64,000 nucleotides of DNA from positions 2,294,001-2,358,000 of the forward strand of contig NZ_CP052766.1 in the NCBI RefSeq assembly GCF_002499975.2, in the 5' to 3' direction. Numbering within the stretch: the stretch's first letter is position 1; each line of letters opens with the position of its first letter. Both the position numbers and the translations under genes were made by a program. Under the pieces are notes generated by a model. The model was not told the origin of the DNA, made no database searches, and saw only the letters and a program-made list of their open reading frames with translations. This DNA is from Alteromonas pelagimontana (GTDB lineage Bacteria > Pseudomonadota > Gammaproteobacteria > Enterobacterales > Alteromonadaceae). Shown piece by piece: positions 1-11,689 of this stretch.

Positions 1-387
1 GTATTTGGCTGGATTGGCGGCATCGTCAGAGCGGAACTCCACATCCGGATTGTCCTTGCCGATGTACAGGGCTTCTTCTCTATCCAGAGCATAGGTAATA
101 TCGCCTACTACGACTGAGCCTGGCCCGCCTACGTTGATAACGCCTACCTCTCTACGGGCGGTAAAATAGGAGGCTTTTAGCTGATCATCGAGCACGTCCA
201 GCTTCAATGGCTTGTCGGTGGGAACTGCACTGCCTACCATAAAACGTTCGTAGTGGCTGTAAATCCAATATACCTTGCCATGTTGCATAAGTTTGTCAGC
301 CAGAAAGGCTTCACGTAGTTGCTCGGTGTCGTACCCTTTTACTTCTTGTTGTCCGATAGCATAGCGGACTTCATGTTCGGTGCTCAT
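1..387 (-). CDS. kduI: 5-keto-4-deoxyuronate isomerase, C-terminus cut off by window edge
   Basis: The reading frame starts at an ATG at 387 and runs off the left edge, giving the first 129 residues; the family is about 280 residues long, so slightly under half is visible. The N-terminus (MSTEHEVRYAIGQQEVKGY) and the later stretch VGVINVGGPGSVVVGD are characteristic of KduI, a cytoplasmic cupin-type isomerase that converts 4-deoxy-L-threo-5-hexosulose uronate to 3-deoxy-D-glycero-2,5-hexodiulosonate in the breakdown of unsaturated uronates released by pectin or other polyuronide lyases. It lies 33 bases downstream of kduD on the same strand, so the two are very probably cotranscribed and perform consecutive steps. 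Metal-binding residues lie in the missing half and could not be checked. Confidence 0.93.
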   Translation of the reverse strand, partial: MSTEHEVRYAIGQQEVKGYDTEQLREAFLADKLMQHGKVYWIYSHYERFMVGSAVPTDKPLKLDVLDDQLKASYFTARREVGVINVGGPGSVVVGDITYALDREEALYIGKDNPDVEFRSDDAANPAKY

Positions 388-420
388 AATAAGTTCTTCC
401 TCATGTAACAGGTTTGTTGG

Positions 421-1179
421 CTATCGCGCCAGAAAGCCGCCATCCACAGCCAGAATGTGACCATTGATATAGTTGCTCGCGCCGCTGGCAAGAAAGACTA
501 CCGCTCCCTTAAGATCTTCAGTTTCGCCCCAGCGACCGGCGGGAATACGGGCACAAATTTCTTTGCTGCGAGTTTCGTCTTCCTGCAGTGCCTGAGTGTT
601 GTCGGTGCGAATGTAGCCAGGTGCAATGGCGTTAACCTGAACATTATGCTGACCCCATTCATTCGCCAGCGCTTTGGTAAGTCCGGCGATAGCGTGTTTG
701 CTCGCGGTATATGCCGGCACAGTAATGCCTCCGCTGTAACTCAACATGGATGCGGTGTTTATAATTTTCCCACTTTTTTGCGCCACCATGGTTTTGCCTA
801 CCTGCTGGCTGAGCAAGAACGCAGAGTCGATATTGACTCGCAAAACGTGCTGCCACTGCTCAAGCGGAAAATCTACCGCAGGACTGCGAAAAATAGTGCC
901 GCCGTTATTTACCAGAATGTCCAGACCATCCCATTCTGCCAACGCGGTATCTGCCAGTTGCTTCACTGCTTTCATATCTGATAAATCACCGTGCAATGCT
1001 ACTGCCTCATTGCCATTGGCTTTTATTGCCGCGACAGTTTCTGCGCAACCGCCTTCGCGGGAGCTGGCGCAAATTACTCGGGCGCCGGCTTCTGCCAGAG
1101 CGATAGCCATCGCTTGACCTATTCCCCGGCTGGCCCCTGTGACCAATGCGCGTTTACCGGTTAAGCTGAAATTTGGCAT
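421..1179 (-). CDS. kduD: 2-dehydro-3-deoxy-D-gluconate 5-dehydrogenase (SDR)
   Basis: This is a 252-residue classical short-chain dehydrogenase. The cofactor motif TGASRGIG is at residues 14-21, NNGG near 92, the catalytic Ser in NTASMLSYSGG and the Tyr-x3-Lys pair in YTASK, and the protein ends in GHILAVDGGFLAR, typical of the family. KduD reduces the KduI product with NAD(P)H to 2-keto-3-deoxygluconate, which then enters the KDG/Entner-Doudoroff route. The substrate assignment depends mainly on the adjacent downstream kduI, since SDRs are hard to separate by sequence alone. The promoter must lie in the 180-base divergent region shared with the DUF4861 lipoprotein gene, which contains a LacI-type palindrome. 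Confidence 0.88.
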   Translation of the reverse strand: MPNFSLTGKRALVTGASRGIGQAMAIALAEAGARVICASSREGGCAETVAAIKANGNEAVALHGDLSDMKAVKQLADTALAEWDGLDILVNNGGTIFRSPAVDFPLEQWQHVLRVNIDSAFLLSQQVGKTMVAQKSGKIINTASMLSYSGGITVPAYTASKHAIAGLTKALANEWGQHNVQVNAIAPGYIRTDNTQALQEDETRSKEICARIPAGRWGETEDLKGAVVFLASGASNYINGHILAVDGGFLAR

Positions 1180-1296
1180 ATGTTTTCCTTGCGTTGTCTG
1201 TTCAAATTCCGAGTAGGATCAGAACGATTTATGGGTAAATCTTTATCATCTTCCTTTCTACTACATCGGATTAACAATGTTAACAATATTTAAAAT

Positions 1297-1316
1297 AATT
1301 GCCACCGGTGGCAATT
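1297..1316. promoter_or_regulatory. Perfect 20-bp LacI-type operator palindrome
   Basis: The core TTGCCACCGGTGGCAA is extended by one A-T pair on each side to twenty perfectly symmetrical bases centred on CCGG. CG-centred palindromes of this size are the usual operator form of LacI-family repressors. It lies between the divergent kduDI pair and the DUF4861 gene, so one repressor could control both sides. A second, weaker dyad (TTAACAATGTTAA) lies about 15 bases to the left. No LacI-family gene is in the window, so the regulator is not identified; a KdgR-like uronate repressor is the natural guess. Confidence 0.75.
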
Positions 1317-1371
1317 GTCAATATATTAGTGCAAAGTAATTACCTTCTCGACAGTAAAAATGGAGTTAGCA

Positions 1372-2583
1372 ATGACAGCAAAATACGTAACAGGGGCCGT
1401 AATTGCCGCCTCTTTGCTGATTGGGTGTTCAGCAAAAGAAGATAATGAAAAGCTGCAGTTTTCAGTTAAAAATCCCGCGCAGGGAAGTTCGCTTCCTCAG
1501 CTTGTGTCCCTTTCTGCCAGCGACGTGCAGGGGAGTGGAGGCAAATCATTAGTGGCATCTAAGTTCCCTTCTGAATGGGTGACTGATAACCAGGGAAAGC
1601 GTACATTAAATGTGCTGATAGAATCGAAGCCGGGGCAAACTCAAGCGCTTGAACTGGCATCCGACGGCGTAGAGACAAAAGATGTCGCCTACGCGGAATT
1701 AGCGGTCAGGCAAGGTGGAAAATGGGAAGGAAAGAGTTACGAAGCCGATGGTTTTACTTTTAAAAATGTTAAAATTTTCACCTCGCCAGCGCAGTTAACC
1801 GACCATTCCTATTATCTGCGTTATGAAGGGCCGGGCTGGGAAAACGACCTCATTGGTTACCGTCTTTATCTTGATTGGCGTAACGGTATCGATATTTTTG
1901 TGAAAACGGGTAACGAACCTGTGCTTTCTGAAGTCGGACAGGATGGCTACGACAGCTACCATGAGCTCACAGAATGGGGCGCAGATGCGTTAAAAGTAGG
2001 CAAAAATGCCCTTGGTTTAGGTTCGATAGGCAGGCTTGACGGCGATACCGTGATGCACATGCAGAACGTGGATAACACCCATTGGAAGCTACTGAGCGAC
2101 AATAAACTAAGTGCTTCTTTTAACGTAATTTATGAGGGGTGGGAAGTCGCCAGTAAAAAAACTGATGCTTCTACACAATATGACATTCATGCCGGCGATC
2201 CTACTACTCATGTAACGGTGTCGTTATCCACTCCTGTGGATAATCTGGTGACGGGCGTAGTGAAGCATCCGGGCGTAGAGTTTATTCAGCAAGAGTTGGG
2301 CGATTGGGGTGTCTTTGCGACCTTTGGTAAACAAAGTTTGTTAGGTGAAGACGACGAGCTGGGAATGGCAGTATTCTATCGGCTAGACCAAACCCAGCGT
2401 ACCTTTGAAACGGATTACGATTATCTTGTGCAGTTTAAACCGTCAGCACAAGTAGAATATGGCTTTTTGGCTGTGTGGCCTAAGCATCCGGATAGCCCGA
2501 AAGATGCTGCGGGCTTTAAAGCGCTATTAACCGAAAAGCTAAAAGCCCTGGAACATCCTGTCACGCTTGCAAAAGCGCAGTGA
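1372..2583 (+). CDS. DUF4861-family lipoprotein, probable uronate polysaccharide utilisation
   Basis: The start at 1372 is chosen over the in-frame ATG at 1360 because GGAG at 1362-1365 sits seven bases upstream and because the protein then begins with a clean lipoprotein signal (MTAKYVTGAVIAASLLIGC), with lipobox LIGC; the mature protein would be anchored to a membrane. The remaining 380 or so residues resemble the DUF4861 family, beta-rich proteins often encoded in pectin and other uronate utilisation loci; motifs such as YLRYEGPGWENDLIGYRLY and DWGVFATFG fit. No catalytic residues can be assigned. Position beside kduD and a shared LacI-type operator supports a role in handling unsaturated uronate oligosaccharides, but the activity is unknown. 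Confidence 0.75.
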   Translation: MTAKYVTGAVIAASLLIGCSAKEDNEKLQFSVKNPAQGSSLPQLVSLSASDVQGSGGKSLVASKFPSEWVTDNQGKRTLNVLIESKPGQTQALELASDGVETKDVAYAELAVRQGGKWEGKSYEADGFTFKNVKIFTSPAQLTDHSYYLRYEGPGWENDLIGYRLYLDWRNGIDIFVKTGNEPVLSEVGQDGYDSYHELTEWGADALKVGKNALGLGSIGRLDGDTVMHMQNVDNTHWKLLSDNKLSASFNVIYEGWEVASKKTDASTQYDIHAGDPTTHVTVSLSTPVDNLVTGVVKHPGVEFIQQELGDWGVFATFGKQSLLGEDDELGMAVFYRLDQTQRTFETDYDYLVQFKPSAQVEYGFLAVWPKHPDSPKDAAGFKALLTEKLKALEHPVTLAKAQ

Positions 2584-2592
2584 CAGCGCCGG

Positions 2593-2650
2593 TAGCAGGT
2601 GCGGTAAGAGCACGTAATTATGCTTTACCGTAGCCTGCTAGCCAGTCGGT
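2593..2650. terminator. Interrupted long hairpin between convergent genes
   Basis: TAGCAGG (2593-2599) pairs with CCTGCTA (2644-2650), and CGGTAA (2602-2607) pairs with TTACCG (2635-2640). The structure covers the short gap after the DUF4861 gene and the last codons of thiH. There is no clear T-run, so termination is plausible rather than certain. Confidence 0.4.
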
Positions 2651-3739
2651 CCACACAGGTTCAAGCCCTTGCTTTACCAGCGCTGCAGCGACGTCGGCAG
2701 CAGGACGATTATCTTCGGTATCAAACTGAGAAAGCGCTGTGGTACTGGTATCGCTATAACCACCCGGTTGAGTTTGTGAGCCAGCGGAAATACTGGTGAT
2801 GCCCAGCGGGATGACGTTATCCCGAAAATGTGCAGATTCGCGGGTAGACAAACTAAGCTCCGCCTGCGGGTGTAAAATACGATGTGCGCAAATAAGCTGA
2901 ACCAGTTGTCTGTCAGTGAGGGTGAAAGTGTCGGCCCCGGTGCCGCCAGCGCAAGGACGCAGACGGGGGAAGGCGATAGAAACCCGGCTGCGCCAGTAAG
3001 TTTTCTGCAGATAGCTGGCGTGTAGTGCAGTCATTATGCTGTCGGTACGCCAGTCAGCCAGACCGAGTAACGCACCAATGCCAATTTTATCCATTCCTGC
3101 TATTCCTAACCTGTCTGAGGTTTCCAGCCGCCAGTCAAAATCCTGCTTATTTCCGCGCAAATGAAACTGCGCGTAACGCCGCGCATGGTACGTTTCCTGA
3201 TACACCAGCACGGCATTGATACCCAGCTGTTTAAGTTCGCGGTAATGTTCAGTACTTAACGGCTGCACCTCCATCATCAGATACGGAAAGTGACGTTTTA
3301 GCCGCGGAATCGTCTCTTTAAAATAGGCCATTCCTACTTTTGTTTCATGCTCTCCCGTGACCAGTAACAGGTTGCTAAACCCCATCGATTTAATTGCTTG
3401 CGCTTCTTGATCAACTTCCTCTAACGTCAGCGTCTTGCGCTTGATCCGGTTGCTCATGGTGAATCCGCAATAGGTGCATTCGTTGGCGCAAAGGTTCGAT
3501 AGATAAAGTGGCACAAACATCGATACAGTATTGCCGAAGCGACTACGGGAAAGCTGTTTTGCGCGCTGCGCCATAATTTCCAGATAAGGCTCTGCGGCCG
3601 GCGACACCATGGCGATAAAGTCGTCAATGTCGGGATGGGAAGCGTGAATGGCAGCGTAGGCGCGTGAAGGGGTTACACTATGAACCCGCATCGCAATGTC
3701 GTCCCAGTTCTGGGTGCGTAAGTGAGTAGCGACAATCAT
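2618..3739 (-). CDS. thiH: 2-iminoacetate synthase ThiH
   Basis: This 373-residue protein is a radical SAM enzyme. The cluster-binding CxxxCxxC motif is visible as [10 protein letters not shown] near residue 84, followed by a ThiH/BioB-type barrel. ThiH cleaves tyrosine to give dehydroglycine and p-cresol; dehydroglycine is used by ThiG to build the thiazole of thiamin. The start codon overlaps the thiG stop by four bases, so the two are translationally coupled. Using ThiH (tyrosine lyase) rather than glycine oxidase ThiO is the usual gammaproteobacterial arrangement. It is the last gene of the riboswitch-controlled operon. Confidence 0.96.
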   Translation of the reverse strand: MIVATHLRTQNWDDIAMRVHSVTPSRAYAAIHASHPDIDDFIAMVSPAAEPYLEIMAQRAKQLSRSRFGNTVSMFVPLYLSNLCANECTYCGFTMSNRIKRKTLTLEEVDQEAQAIKSMGFSNLLLVTGEHETKVGMAYFKETIPRLKRHFPYLMMEVQPLSTEHYRELKQLGINAVLVYQETYHARRYAQFHLRGNKQDFDWRLETSDRLGIAGMDKIGIGALLGLADWRTDSIMTALHASYLQKTYWRSRVSIAFPRLRPCAGGTGADTFTLTDRQLVQLICAHRILHPQAELSLSTRESAHFRDNVIPLGITSISAGSQTQPGGYSDTSTTALSQFDTEDNRPAADVAAALVKQGLEPVWTDWLAGYGKA

Positions 3740-4518
3740 GCTGTTTTACCTAAAAAATCGGTAAGTGGGCTTGAGGCGCTTGCCTGCAATGGGGGCGTAA
3801 ATGAAGAGGTCGCTAACCCGGCTTCATAGGCCATTCTGCCGGTTATGACAGCCTGCTTAAAAGCCTGCGCCATAACCACGGGATCTCTGGCAGTGGCAAT
3901 GGCTGTATTGACAAGTACTGCGTCGACGCCCATTTCCATCGCGGCGGTAGCATCGCTGGGGCAGCCAATACCCGCATCGACAATAACCGGTACGCTGGCC
4001 TGCTCCACAATAATGTGAATAAATTCCCGGGTGATCAACCCTCGGTTCGACCCAATAGGTGCAGCAAGGGGCATCACCGCTGCACAACCGGCTTCTTCCA
4101 GACGCTTACATAAAACCGGGTCGGCGCCACAATATGGCAGCACAATAAACCCAAGCTTTACCAGCTTTTCGGCGGCTTTTAGTGTTTCTATAGGGTCGGG
4201 TAGCAGGTAGCGCTGATCAGGGTGAATTTCCAGTTTTAGCCAGTTTGTACCTAAAGCGGCTTGAGCAAGCTGTGCCGCATACACCGCCTCTTCTGCTGTT
4301 TTGGCACCAGCGGTGTTAGGCAGTAGAGTCACAGGCAGCGAAGATAGAAGCTGGAGCGTCGGATCAGGCGTTTCGCCCATTTGCACCCGCTTTAGTGCCA
4401 GGGTTACCAGCTCGCTACCACTGGCGGCAATGGCGTCTTGCATGACATTTGGACGACTGAACTTACCGGTGCCAGTTAACAGGCGTGAATGAAAGGGCTT
4501 ATTAGCGATGGTAAACAC
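3736..4518 (-). CDS. thiG: Thiazole synthase ThiG
   Basis: The 260-residue protein has the full ThiG barrel: the N-terminal LLTGTGKF, the Schiff-base lysine in LVTLALKR, the [20 protein letters not shown] stretch, [18 protein letters not shown] and VLVNTAIA. It condenses 1-deoxyxylulose 5-phosphate, the ThiS thiocarboxylate and dehydroglycine into the thiazole carboxylate phosphate. It starts two bases downstream of thiS and overlaps thiH by four, a tightly coupled order. Length is normal for the family and nothing appears unusual. Confidence 0.97.
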   Translation of the reverse strand: MFTIANKPFHSRLLTGTGKFSRPNVMQDAIAASGSELVTLALKRVQMGETPDPTLQLLSSLPVTLLPNTAGAKTAEEAVYAAQLAQAALGTNWLKLEIHPDQRYLLPDPIETLKAAEKLVKLGFIVLPYCGADPVLCKRLEEAGCAAVMPLAAPIGSNRGLITREFIHIIVEQASVPVIVDAGIGCPSDATAAMEMGVDAVLVNTAIATARDPVVMAQAFKQAVITGRMAYEAGLATSSFTPPLQASASSPLTDFLGKTA

Positions 4519-4520
4519 GG

Positions 4521-4721
4521 TTATCCTCCTGCAACTACATTAAAAACGTCAACATTGTCGCCTTCTTGCAGCACAACACTGGGCCAGTTTTCCTGCAAAA
4601 CAATTTGCTGATTTACCGCAATTGCCAGCCCCTTTGTGGTGCTTTCCTGTAGCGGTGGAATTTCATCCAAGCGACAAGCCGCGTTACATTCGACCGGGGT
4701 GTTATTAATAATAACGAGCAT
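4521..4721 (-). CDS. thiS: Sulfur carrier protein ThiS
   Basis: The true gene is a 66-residue frame starting at 4721; a longer in-frame start at 4796 exists but lies well inside thiF, and the shorter start has GGAG at the correct distance. The protein is a ubiquitin-like carrier ending in VVAGG, whose C-terminal Gly-Gly is adenylated by ThiF and converted to a thiocarboxylate that gives sulfur to ThiG. It overlaps the end of thiF by 17 bases, implying translational coupling of activator and carrier. Confidence 0.95.
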   Translation of the reverse strand: MLVIINNTPVECNAACRLDEIPPLQESTTKGLAIAVNQQIVLQENWPSVVLQEGDNVDVFNVVAGG

Positions 4722-5452
4722 TTTGTTCTCCACAGTAAGGACATTGCGGGTTGGCTGGTAAATTGAGGGTTTTCCAGGAAAAGCAACTGGCATCAAAGTA
4801 ATGCATCACGCCCCATTGAATTGGCGCTGTACCGCTTAGGTACTGCAAAATAGCTAACGCCTGATATAGGCCAGCAATACCCGCTACCGGCCCTAAAATA
4901 CCCTGTTGCAGACAGTTTTCTTCAACCTGCGCACTGCCAGCAAACAAACAGGCTGCGCAGCCGTGGGGGCCGCCGGGCAGAATATTTAACGCCAATGCTT
5001 TGTTACCCGTTGCCGCTGCTACGAACAGCGGAATCTTGCGCTCGTAACAGCGCTGATTGATTTGTAACCTGGCGTCAACACTGTCGGTGCAATCAGCCAC
5101 CACACTGGCGTTTTCAAGTGAGCTAGCGTCTAGCTGGGCGATAGTGGTTGTCACTGGCACAACATCAACGAGCGAATTTATGTGCCGTAAGCGTTCGGCA
5201 GCGACAACCGCTTTAAGCTTTCCAATATCCTGCTGTTGATATAGCGTTTGCCGGTGCAGGTTACTTAATGCCACAGTATCAGGGTCGACAAGAACTAGCT
5301 GACCCACACCCGCAGCCGCCAAATAATGCGCGCAGATTGCTCCTAATCCGCCCACGCCCATTATAATTGCTTTCGCTTGTTTTAATCGTAGCTGGCAATC
5401 TTCGTCGAAGTTACTAAGCAAAAGCTGGCGACTGTACCGGCTATACTCTTCT

Positions 5453-5466
<14 letters not shown>
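4705..5466 (-). CDS. thiF: ThiS adenylyltransferase ThiF
   Basis: An E1-like activating enzyme of 253 residues. The chosen start is a GTG at 5466 with AGGAGG six bases upstream; upstream ATG candidates fall deep inside thiDE and lack such a site. The nucleotide motif GVGGLGAICAHYLAAAGVG and the paired Cys motifs (CAACLF and CPYCG) match the ThiF/MoeB family, as does the N-terminal SRYSRQLLL. It activates the C-terminal glycine of ThiS with ATP. The gene overlaps thiDE by 14 bases and thiS by 17. MoeB could look similar, but the position between thiDE and thiS settles the assignment. Confidence 0.94.
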
Positions 5467-8904
<3,438 letters not shown>

Positions 8905-8970
8905 TTAATGAAAATAAATGATATTACCCGCCATTCCGCCGTAATACACATTCACAAAAATCATTAAGTT

Positions 8971-9066
8971 GCCTTGTTCCCTTCGCAGGTATTAGCCTGA
9001 TCAGGTTCAACGGATCCCGCGTTAGCGGTCTCAGCTCGTTTCGCAGATGCGAAACGGAGCACTCCG
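8971..9066 (-). ncRNA. TPP riboswitch (THI element)
   Basis: On the minus strand the conserved THI box signature is complete: CTGAGA, then GGATCCGTTGAACCTGATC, then AATACCTGCGAAGGGAA, preceded by a GC-rich stem with arms GTTTCGC and GCGAAAC. This is the class that binds thiamin pyrophosphate and shuts down biosynthesis genes. It lies between a good promoter and thiC. No strong T-tailed terminator follows, so control of translation initiation appears more likely than attenuation; a weak stem (TATTAC pairing with GTAATA) about 40 bases downstream could be part of the switch. Confidence 0.95.
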
Positions 9067-9082
9067 ACAAGTAGTTGCTTTT

Positions 9083-9112
9083 AGTATAGAGGGGTAATAA
9101 CGGAATTATCAA
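9083..9112 (-). promoter_or_regulatory. Sigma70 promoter of the thi operon
   Basis: On the minus strand TTGATA (9112-9107) and TATACT (9088-9083) are separated by 18 bases. The expected transcript start near 9075 lies just before the first riboswitch stem, which is the arrangement expected for a riboswitch leader. Confidence 0.75.
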
Positions 9113-9223
9113 CCCGTTTTTTCTATCAGTTACAAAAGAAAAATGCGATATTATCACAATTAAGGACGTTGGAATGATCACCTGGCTCTAGTCTCGAAAG
9201 CGAGTTTCTGGTAGTCTAAATGG

Positions 9224-9238
9224 AAATGATTGCTATTT
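9224..9238. promoter_or_regulatory. Possible Fur site upstream of feoAB
   Basis: AAATGATTGCTATTT has a loose 7-1-7 dyad form and lies about 95 bases upstream of feoA, where Fur control would be expected for a ferrous iron transporter. Only four of seven half-site positions are symmetrical, so this is a weak call. Confidence 0.28.
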
Positions 9239-9331
9239 GGTTTTAATGCCTGATGCAAATCGGTAGCAGGTGGGATACTTGTAGCGTATAAATGTGCTCC
9301 GCCAGCTTAAAGAATTAGCTTGAGAACAATT

Positions 9332-9568
9332 ATGACATTATGGGATTTACCTTCTAAGCAACTTGCGACAATTAAGGCCATTCGCTCTGATATTCGCGAG
9401 AACGTTAAAGAACGTTTGTCAGAAATGGGGCTCGAAGACGGTAGAGATGTGCAGTGCATTCGTAAAGGTCCATTAGGAGGCCCAATCGTAATGCAGTTAG
9501 GCGGCAGTGTGTTTGCTATTGAGCAGGAACTGGCCTCTAAAATTGAAGTCGAACCGCAACACAGTTAA
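9332..9568 (+). CDS. feoA: Ferrous iron transport protein A
   Basis: A 78-residue SH3-like protein of the FeoA family, with the typical core VKERLSEMGLEDGRDVQCIRKGPLGGPIVMQ split here only by ordinary family variation. The start at 9332 (MTLWDLPS) is preferred to an in-frame TTG at 9320. FeoA is a small cytoplasmic partner of the FeoB transporter, thought to modulate its GTPase or pore. It precedes feoB by 38 bases on the same strand, so the pair forms an operon. No feoC follows. Confidence 0.92.
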   Translation: MTLWDLPSKQLATIKAIRSDIRENVKERLSEMGLEDGRDVQCIRKGPLGGPIVMQLGGSVFAIEQELASKIEVEPQHS

Positions 9569-9606
9569 TTTCCCTTCCTTTTTTAGTAACAGGATACGTT
9601 TTCTTC

Positions 9607-11421
9607 ATGCAGCGCATTTTAATGGTGGGGAAACCCAATTCCGGTAAAAGCCTCCTTTTCAACCAACTGACTGGCTTGCGTCAAAAAGTAGCCAATTATC
9701 CGGGTGTTACCGTTGAAGTAAAACGAGGACAGTGTGATAAATTTGAGATCGTCGATCTGCCCGGTACCTATACATTGCGCGGCTTGTCTCGTGATGAAGA
9801 AATTGCCGTCAACGAAATTCAGAATGCCATAGAGCGGGACGATACCGCGTTGGTGCTGTGTGTACTTGACGCCACCAGGTTAGAGCGAAGCCTGGTGCTC
9901 GGCTTACAAGTGCAAAGGCTAGCCAAAGCAAAAAATAAAGCAGTGCTGTTTGCGTTAAATTTCATTGATGAAGTTCGCCGCATTGGAGAAAAAATTGATA
10001 CCGATGCGTTATCTGCCGATCTGGGTAGCCCTGTGGTGGCACTGTCGGCAAGAACGTTGGACGGATTACATGAGTTCAAACAGGAAATGCTTCGGATTGC
10101 AGGTTCGCCACAGCAGTTTGTTCCCAGCAAGTCGATAGAGGAAACCGAGCCCGCTGCCCCGAAAAGCCACCAGTTGGCGAAGAGCTATGGTCTGAACTTA
10201 GATATTGTACTGAAAAATCAAAACTCGGTGGATCGGCTGCTATTGAATAGCTGGACGGGAAGCATCATTTTTCTTAGTGTGATGTTCCTGCTTTTTCAAA
10301 GCATTTTTACCTTAGCAGCGCCTTTGATGGATGGCGTGGAAACCTTTATTACCGGGTTCGCTGAAATTGTTGCTGCCATTACTCCAGCCGGTATTGTTAC
10401 CGATTTCTTCAATGATGCCATATTCGGCGGGCTGGGTTCATTTTTAGTTTTCGTGCCTCAGATTATGGTACTTACCTTCATCATTGGTTTGCTGGAAGAC
10501 AGTGGCTATTTAGCGCGAGCAGCGCTGATGTGTCACCGGCCGTTGAGCTTTTTCGGTCTCTCTGGCCGTAGCTTTATTCCGTATTTGTCGGGTCATGCCT
10601 GTGCCATTCCGGCAATTATGGCGGCACGAACAATAGAATCGCCTCACAAGCGGCTTGTTACTATGCTGACCATTCCACTCATGTCATGTTCAGCGCGATT
10701 ACCGGTTTACGCACTGTTAATTGCAGTGCTGGTGCCCGAAGATGCTCTGTTTTTAGGTATATTTGATCTGCAAGGTGCAGCGTTCTTTGGCTTATATCTG
10801 TTTGGCATAGTGATGGCGCTGGTTGTCAGCCAGATTTTAAATCGTACCTTAGCGAAAGATTTAGAAGAGTCTGATATGCCATTTATTCTGGAGCTGCCTA
10901 CTTACCGTATGCCTCACTGGAAGCCTTTGATGCATCGCGTGCTTAACAGCGGCATGGTATTTATTAAACGTGCAGCACCAATCATTTTTATGGTGTCAGT
11001 AGGTATTTGGGTTTTAGGGTATTTCCCCTTAAGCTCGACATTGCAGAATTCATGGTTGGGCCAGATTGGTCATGTCATCGAGCCCATTTTCGAGCCGATG
11101 GGGCTGGATTGGCGATATGGCGTGGCAATTCTTATGTCATTCTTGGCTAGAGAAGTGTTTGTTGGCGCGTTAGGAACCTTGTTCGGCATGGCTGGCGCCG
11201 ATGAAGATGTAGTGGGGCTGGCAGAAAAAGTTCAGGCAGACGGTCTGACTTTAGGCGCAGGGCTTGGGCTGGTACTATTTTATGTGGTGGCTTTGCAATG
11301 CGTAGCAACGGTTGCCATGTTAAAAGGGGAAACCGGTAGTAATAAACTAGCTTGGGGGCTGTATGTTGCGTACGGTCTGCTTGCTTATGTCATTGCAGTT
11401 GCCGTAAACCTGATTATCTAG
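9607..11421 (+). CDS. feoB: Ferrous iron transporter FeoB
   Basis: A 604-residue membrane GTPase that imports Fe2+. The N-terminal G domain has the P-loop GKPNSGKSLLFN, the switch region NYPGVTVEVK, the G3 motif DLPGTY and a G4-like NFID. From about residue 215 there are hydrophobic transmembrane segments, with the conserved GLLEDSGYLARAA and the gate stretch SGHACAIPAIMAART, and later SCSARLPVY. It is shorter than the 773-residue E. coli protein, mainly in the spacer and C-terminal region, a compact form seen in many marine bacteria. It forms an operon with feoA. A strong hairpin about 210 bases downstream ends the unit. Confidence 0.96.
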   Translation: MQRILMVGKPNSGKSLLFNQLTGLRQKVANYPGVTVEVKRGQCDKFEIVDLPGTYTLRGLSRDEEIAVNEIQNAIERDDTALVLCVLDATRLERSLVLGLQVQRLAKAKNKAVLFALNFIDEVRRIGEKIDTDALSADLGSPVVALSARTLDGLHEFKQEMLRIAGSPQQFVPSKSIEETEPAAPKSHQLAKSYGLNLDIVLKNQNSVDRLLLNSWTGSIIFLSVMFLLFQSIFTLAAPLMDGVETFITGFAEIVAAITPAGIVTDFFNDAIFGGLGSFLVFVPQIMVLTFIIGLLEDSGYLARAALMCHRPLSFFGLSGRSFIPYLSGHACAIPAIMAARTIESPHKRLVTMLTIPLMSCSARLPVYALLIAVLVPEDALFLGIFDLQGAAFFGLYLFGIVMALVVSQILNRTLAKDLEESDMPFILELPTYRMPHWKPLMHRVLNSGMVFIKRAAPIIFMVSVGIWVLGYFPLSSTLQNSWLGQIGHVIEPIFEPMGLDWRYGVAILMSFLAREVFVGALGTLFGMAGADEDVVGLAEKVQADGLTLGAGLGLVLFYVVALQCVATVAMLKGETGSNKLAWGLYVAYGLLAYVIAVAVNLII

Positions 11422-11484
11422 ATAGTTGTTCTTAAGTGTGCTCACATGAAAAGGCAAAATGAGGGTATTATTAAGAACCGTCCG

Positions 11485-11526
11485 CAGGCTCTGTGCAGCA
11501 GGCGCTGTGCAGCAGGCGCTGTGCAA
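11485..11526. repeat. Three tandem copies of a 14-bp repeat
   Basis: The unit CAGGCGCTGTGCAG occurs three times head to tail (first copy has a T for G, the last ends in AA). It lies in the feoB 3' region. Its core GGCGCTGTG is also one arm of the hairpin at 11631-11657, so each copy could pair with the other arm of that hairpin. Confidence 0.85.
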
Positions 11527-11630
11527 CAGCATGGATGCTGCGGCTGAGCGCTCAAAGAAGGGTTTACAGCATGTTCTGCACGGTGTCTTGGTGATAACTC
11601 ATACTTCAAACAGTTATTCAAATTGAAATA

Positions 11631-11657
11631 CCACAGCGCCTGACGGGGGCGCTGTGG
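11631..11657. terminator. Bidirectional terminator hairpin between feoB and hemY
   Basis: CCACAGCGCC and GGCGCTGTGG form a perfect ten-base stem with a seven-base loop between the convergent feoB and hemY genes. The flanks are T/A rich but lack a long T-run on either side. Confidence 0.65.
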
Positions 11658-11689
11658 TTAGATATATCGCTCGCGTTTACTGCTCACGC

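Noticed and set aside
457-981. Rightward 174-residue frame across kduD
   Set aside because: Shadow of the kduD frame; no start signals or recognisable domain.
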